DNA of 8,956 bases from the NCBI GenBank assembly GCA_938003575.1, contig CALKYG010000451.1, positions 1-8,956 of the forward strand, written 5' to 3'. Positions 6,229 to 8,956 of the stretch are shown piece after piece. Source of the DNA: an uncultured Alphaproteobacteria bacterium (GTDB lineage Bacteria > Pseudomonadota > Alphaproteobacteria > Caulobacterales > Parvularculaceae). Each line of letters begins with the position of its first letter. The stretch's first letter is position 1. Below the pieces are notes generated by a model. It was not told the DNA's origin. It did not search any database and worked only from the letters and a program-made list of their open reading frames with translations. Both the position numbers and the translations under genes were made by a program.

Positions 6229-7056
6229 ATGGCGCGCCGCCTGAAACTCCTGACGGGCCTTTCCTCGATCGCGCTGACCGGCGCGCTCGCGCTGTCCGCC
6301 TGCGCAGGCGGCGAGGGCGAGGGCGGCGCTTCGGGCGGCGAGGCGGCGGCGCATCACGGCGAGGCCGAGGGCGAGAGCGCGCCGCCCCTGTCGTCGGGCG
6401 GGGAATCCGAGGGCGCGGCGCTCGTCGATGTCGCCCATGACAAGGCTGCGTTCCTGTCGGCGCTGCAGATCGTGCGCGGCCATCTTCGCGCCGGCGAAGA
6501 ACTCTACGATTCCGGCGAGCGCGAAATGGGCGCGCAGCATATGCGCCATCCGCAGGCGGAAATCCTGACCACTCTCGCGCCCGCCTTCGCGGCCTACGGC
6601 GCCGTGAATTTCGAGCCGGCGATCGAGGCCCTCGCCAGCGCGGGCGAGGCGAACGAGCCGCCCGCCGCGATCAGCGCCCTCCACGCCGAGGCTGTCAGTG
6701 AAATCATCAAGGCGGGCGCCGCGGCCGACGCGTCGGTTAAAGACAGGCTGCTCGCCGTCGCCAGGACCCTGACGGTCGCCGCCGACGAATATTCGGTCGC
6801 CGTCAAGGACGGCAAGATCGACAATCTGCATGAGTACCACGACGCCTACGGCTTCATCACGACCGCGATCGGCGATCTTGAGGCGATGACGGGCGCCGGC
6901 GCTGCTGAAAATCAGGCGATCGCCGCCGTTCTGGAACAGGCGCGGATTGCGGCGGCGGCGGCCCCGTCCGTCACTCCGCCTACGGATGGTCTTGCGCCGG
7001 CTTCGGTCATCTACGGCGCGGCGGCGCGCATCGAGATCGCCGCGCGCGGGCTCTAG
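6229..7056 (+). CDS. Alpha-helical lipoprotein with His/Glu clusters, family not recognised
   Basis: A 275-residue predicted lipoprotein that I cannot place in a named family. MARRLKLL and a hydrophobic stretch lead to the lipobox LSAC, so Cys25 should be lipidated and the protein held in the cell envelope. A Gly/Glu-rich, low-complexity linker with an HH pair runs from about 26 to 62. The rest is Ala-rich helix with three notable clusters: GHLRAGEELYDSGE (84-97; H85, E90, E91, Y93), QHMRHPQAE (103-111; H104, H107, E111) and NLHEYHDAYGF (199-209; H201, E202, Y203, H204, D205, Y207). Such spacing suggests metal ligands, loosely recalling imelysin/EfeO helical proteins, though the GxHxxE signature of that family is not plainly there. 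The gene shares its control region with the iron dioxygenase and overlaps the convergent propeller gene by 4 bp. Confidence 0.8.
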   Translation: MARRLKLLTGLSSIALTGALALSACAGGEGEGGASGGEAAAHHGEAEGESAPPLSSGGESEGAALVDVAHDKAAFLSALQIVRGHLRAGEELYDSGEREMGAQHMRHPQAEILTTLAPAFAAYGAVNFEPAIEALASAGEANEPPAAISALHAEAVSEIIKAGAAADASVKDRLLAVARTLTVAADEYSVAVKDGKIDNLHEYHDAYGFITTAIGDLEAMTGAGAAENQAIAAVLEQARIAAAAAPSVTPPTDGLAPASVIYGAAARIEIAARGL

Positions 7057-7955
7057 TCCGCCGCGTCGATCCGCCACGCCGTCACGGTTCCAGGTCTCCA
7101 GTTCGGAACGATGGCGACATCGCCGTAAATGGTGAGATCGTTCTGCAGGACGCCCGCTTCCTTCGTGTCGATGAGCGTCGCCGTCGATCCGTCCGGCGCG
7201 ACATGATGGATCTCTCCGGGCCAGGACGAGACGAGAAACCCGCCGCCGGCGCCGTCGGAGACGATCCCGATGCCGTCGGCGTTTTCCATCCCCGCAGCGA
7301 TTTCGCGCCAGCCGCCGTCCGCGCGCGCTTCAAAAAGCCCGCCGCTCGTCATTGTGCTGACGAGCATCCTGTCGCCGTCGCCGAGAAGTCCGTTGACGCC
7401 GGAAAGCTCGCCGCCCTCGCGCCACACGACCGGGCCTTCGGGCGAAAGGCGCCAGATTCGCGCCGTTCCGGAATCGGAAACATAGACTTCGCCGTTCCAG
7501 ACGGTGGCGTCGTTCAGGAATTTCGCTTCGGGAATGACGACGATCGCGCCGGCGGCGCCCGTTGCAGCGTCGAACAGGCGCACGACCTCGATGTCGGTCG
7601 CGTACAGGAAGCCGTCATGGACAGCCATTCCCTTCGGTCCGTCCAATCCGTCGATGAACCGCTCTGTGATGATTTTTCCATCGGCGCCGAGTTTGGAGAT
7701 ATAGCCGTCGCCGTCAGTCTCCTCGCCGCCGACATTCGATATGAAATAGGCGCCGTCCGGGCTGAGCGCGACGCCCTCGGGCGCGCTGAAACCCTCGGCG
7801 ACCCACATCGCCTCAAGCGAAGGGCGCGCCGCCGGCGCCGTCTCCGGCGCCGCAATCGCCGGCTCGCCCGCCGCTTCAGGGTTCGCCGCCTCCGGCGCGA
7901 TCTCTCTTGCACAGGCGGCGGCGAGCAGCGAAAGCGCGATGGCGGAAAGGCGCAT
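7053..7955 (-). CDS. SMP-30/gluconolactonase-like beta-propeller lipoprotein
   Basis: A 300-residue protein with an N-terminal signal (MRLSAIALSLLAAAC); Cys15 is a plausible lipidation site, although Ala rather than Leu sits at -3. A Pro/Ala/Glu linker runs to about residue 45, then a six-bladed propeller of the SMP-30/gluconolactonase/strictosidine-synthase-like class. Repeated strand pairs are visible (APEGVALSPDGAYFISN 58-74; GPKGMAVHDGFLYATD 106-121; NDATVWNGEVYVSDSG 148-163; SGVNGLLGDGDRMLVST 185-201; ENADGIGIVSDG 224-235). By position E60, N148 and D227 correspond to the Glu/Asn/Asp divalent-metal ligands of SMP-30. Likely a periplasmic lactonase-type hydrolase or a non-catalytic binding propeller; substrate unknown. 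The start has GGGAA about 7 bp ahead. It lies in the same direction as the SDH-type protease upstream (122-bp gap) and is convergent with the lipoprotein. Confidence 0.85.
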   Translation of the reverse strand: MRLSAIALSLLAAACAREIAPEAANPEAAGEPAIAAPETAPAARPSLEAMWVAEGFSAPEGVALSPDGAYFISNVGGEETDGDGYISKLGADGKIITERFIDGLDGPKGMAVHDGFLYATDIEVVRLFDAATGAAGAIVVIPEAKFLNDATVWNGEVYVSDSGTARIWRLSPEGPVVWREGGELSGVNGLLGDGDRMLVSTMTSGGLFEARADGGWREIAAGMENADGIGIVSDGAGGGFLVSSWPGEIHHVAPDGSTATLIDTKEAGVLQNDLTIYGDVAIVPNWRPGTVTAWRIDAAD

Positions 7956-7971
7956 GGTTCAATTCCCGATT

Positions 7972-8000
7972 GGCGGCGCCGCGAGTCTAGCGGCGTCGCC
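7972..8000. repeat. GC-rich 11-bp inverted repeat before the propeller gene
   Basis: GGCGGCGCCGC (7972-7982) and GCGGCGTCGCC (7990-8000) are complementary but for one pair, around a 7-base loop GAGTCTA. It sits 17 bp upstream of the propeller start, next to its Shine-Dalgarno. No T-run follows on either strand, so it is not a standard intrinsic terminator; it could be a weak terminator of the upstream protease gene, an operator, or a hairpin that limits translation. Confidence 0.5.
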
Positions 8001-8077
8001 CGATCGTCGCCAGCACGGCTCGCCGCATGCGCGCTTCATTTCACGGCGTTGATCGCTGCGTGCGGCCGTCTCGGGCG

Positions 8078-8956
8078 CTATCGGCGCCCTGGCCTTTGCA
8101 TGAGATCGTCCGCGGCGGGTCCGGGCGGCAATTGATCTCTAATATCCTTCGGATTCCACGGACCGAAGGAAAAGCTGCGCGCGCCGGCATGCGGCTCGTA
8201 TCCGGTGAAGGGCGTTCTTTCCGTCAGCGGCGCGCTGCCCCGCATTTCCGGGCGCGGCAGGGGCTGCCTCGGCCGGAACAGTCCGAACAATCCGCCGCCC
8301 TGCGCGCCGATAAACTTCACGCTGGTGCGCGACAGGCGGTCCGGGAAGAGCGCCATCAGCTCCGTGATTTCGGCCGGCATGTTCGTCGAAACCGTGAGGC
8401 CGATTTCGCGCGCCTCGTTCGCCTCGATCGGGTAATCATGCGTCCAGCGGCCCGTGGCGAGCTGTTCGGCGATATTGACGGCGGCGTTGTCCGACACCGT
8501 GCCTTTCAGCAAATCGCGCGCCGCGCGCTTCAACTGCTCGATCGCCATCTGTCCGACATCCGCAAGGACGAGCGTATAATCGTCGGTCGCGTCGGCTGAT
8601 TTTTCCTGCCTGAGGCGCAAAAGCGAGGCCGCGGGAACGCCGGCGATCTGCGGGTCGATCGGCCCGAGCACCGCGTGCTGATTGAGGACGATTTCGTCGG
8701 CGGCGAGCGCGATCAGCGTGCCGCCGGACATTGCGTAATGCGGAACGAAAACGGTCGTCCGCGCGGGATGGGCCTTCAATGCGCGCGCGATCTGAAGCGC
8801 TGGAAGAACGAGGCCGCCCGGCGTGTGCAGCACAAGCTCGATCGGGGTGTTTTTCGGCGTCGTGCGGATCGCTTCGAGCACGTCTTCCGCATCATTGAGG
8901 TCGATATAACGCAGCACCGGAATGCCGAGGAGGCCCATCGGCTCCTGACGGTGTAC
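8078..8956 (-). CDS. SDH-family ClpP-like membrane serine protease (N-terminus off the window)
   Basis: The frame is open to the right edge: six codons (VHRQEP) precede the first in-window ATG at 8938, and they fit the family, so the gene begins outside; relatives have an N-terminal membrane helix there. It belongs to the serine dehydrogenase proteinase (SDH) group of ClpP/crotonase-fold peptidases. Counting from the in-window Met, HTPGGL (38-43) forms the oxyanion strand, YAMSGGT (68-74) holds nucleophile S71, and AVLGPIDPQ (89-97) is the next conserved turn. K113, 42 residues after S71, is a candidate general base for a Ser-Lys dyad (inference by analogy with the archaeal 1510-N/NfeD-type protease). 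Beyond about residue 211 comes a 75-residue Gly/Pro/Arg-rich tail lacking secondary-structure pattern, longer than I expect for the family. Probable role: membrane protein quality control. Confidence 0.87.
   Translation of the reverse strand, partial: VHRQEPMGLLGIPVLRYIDLNDAEDVLEAIRTTPKNTPIELVLHTPGGLVLPALQIARALKAHPARTTVFVPHYAMSGGTLIALAADEIVLNQHAVLGPIDPQIAGVPAASLLRLRQEKSADATDDYTLVLADVGQMAIEQLKRAARDLLKGTVSDNAAVNIAEQLATGRWTHDYPIEANEAREIGLTVSTNMPAEITELMALFPDRLSRTSVKFIGAQGGGLFGLFRPRQPLPRPEMRGSAPLTERTPFTGYEPHAGARSFSFGPWNPKDIRDQLPPGPAADDLMQRPGRR

Noticed and set aside
1..8956. tRNA, rRNA, CRISPR, IS or phage elements
   Set aside because: No tandem spacer-repeat pattern, no transposase or integrase reading frame and no tRNA-like cloverleaf was seen by eye.

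Overview
The window is GC-rich, densely packed chromosomal DNA with low-spacer, often overlapping genes. Codon choice, the gene families present (PiuC-type hydroxylase, MpaB/DUF2236 oxygenase, DUF6265, SDH-type ClpP-like protease) and two probable lipoproteins point to a Gram-negative alphaproteobacterium, possibly of the Caulobacterales/Parvularculales type. That placement is inference; no rRNA, tRNA or marker gene is present. There is no sign of a mobile element, CRISPR array or phage gene, so this looks like a housekeeping/metabolic stretch.

Left block, plus strand (1-2082): the C-terminal end of a metal-dependent amidohydrolase, then a DUF819 polytopic membrane protein 26 bp downstream, then a PAP2-family phosphatase whose start overlaps the DUF819 stop. 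These three read as one operon. It ends tail-to-tail, with a 4-bp overlap, against a minus-strand APC-superfamily amino acid permease (2079-3605). The permease is divergent from a small secreted DUF6265 protein (3867-4391); the roughly 260-bp spacer between them carries several short perfect dyads and a 10-bp tandem repeat. A plus-strand MpaB/DUF2236 oxygenase follows (4529-5467).

Right block (5489-8956): a minus-strand PiuC/YbiX-type Fe(II)/2-oxoglutarate dioxygenase is divergent from a plus-strand His-containing lipoprotein of no recognised family. The 80 bp between them holds overlapping inverted repeats built on GCGAC half-sites, resembling a Fur-type operator, which cover the -35 element of a plausible promoter for the lipoprotein. 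The lipoprotein runs tail-to-tail, again with a 4-bp overlap, into a minus-strand SMP-30-like beta-propeller lipoprotein. Upstream of that, in the same direction, is an SDH-family ClpP-like membrane serine protease that runs off the right edge.

The most interesting place is 5489-7056. A hydroxylase normally tied to siderophore/iron uptake and a lipoprotein with three conserved-looking His/Glu/Tyr clusters appear to share one metal-responsive-looking control region. This could be a small, undescribed iron- or metal-handling unit in the cell envelope; the sequence suggests this but does not prove it.
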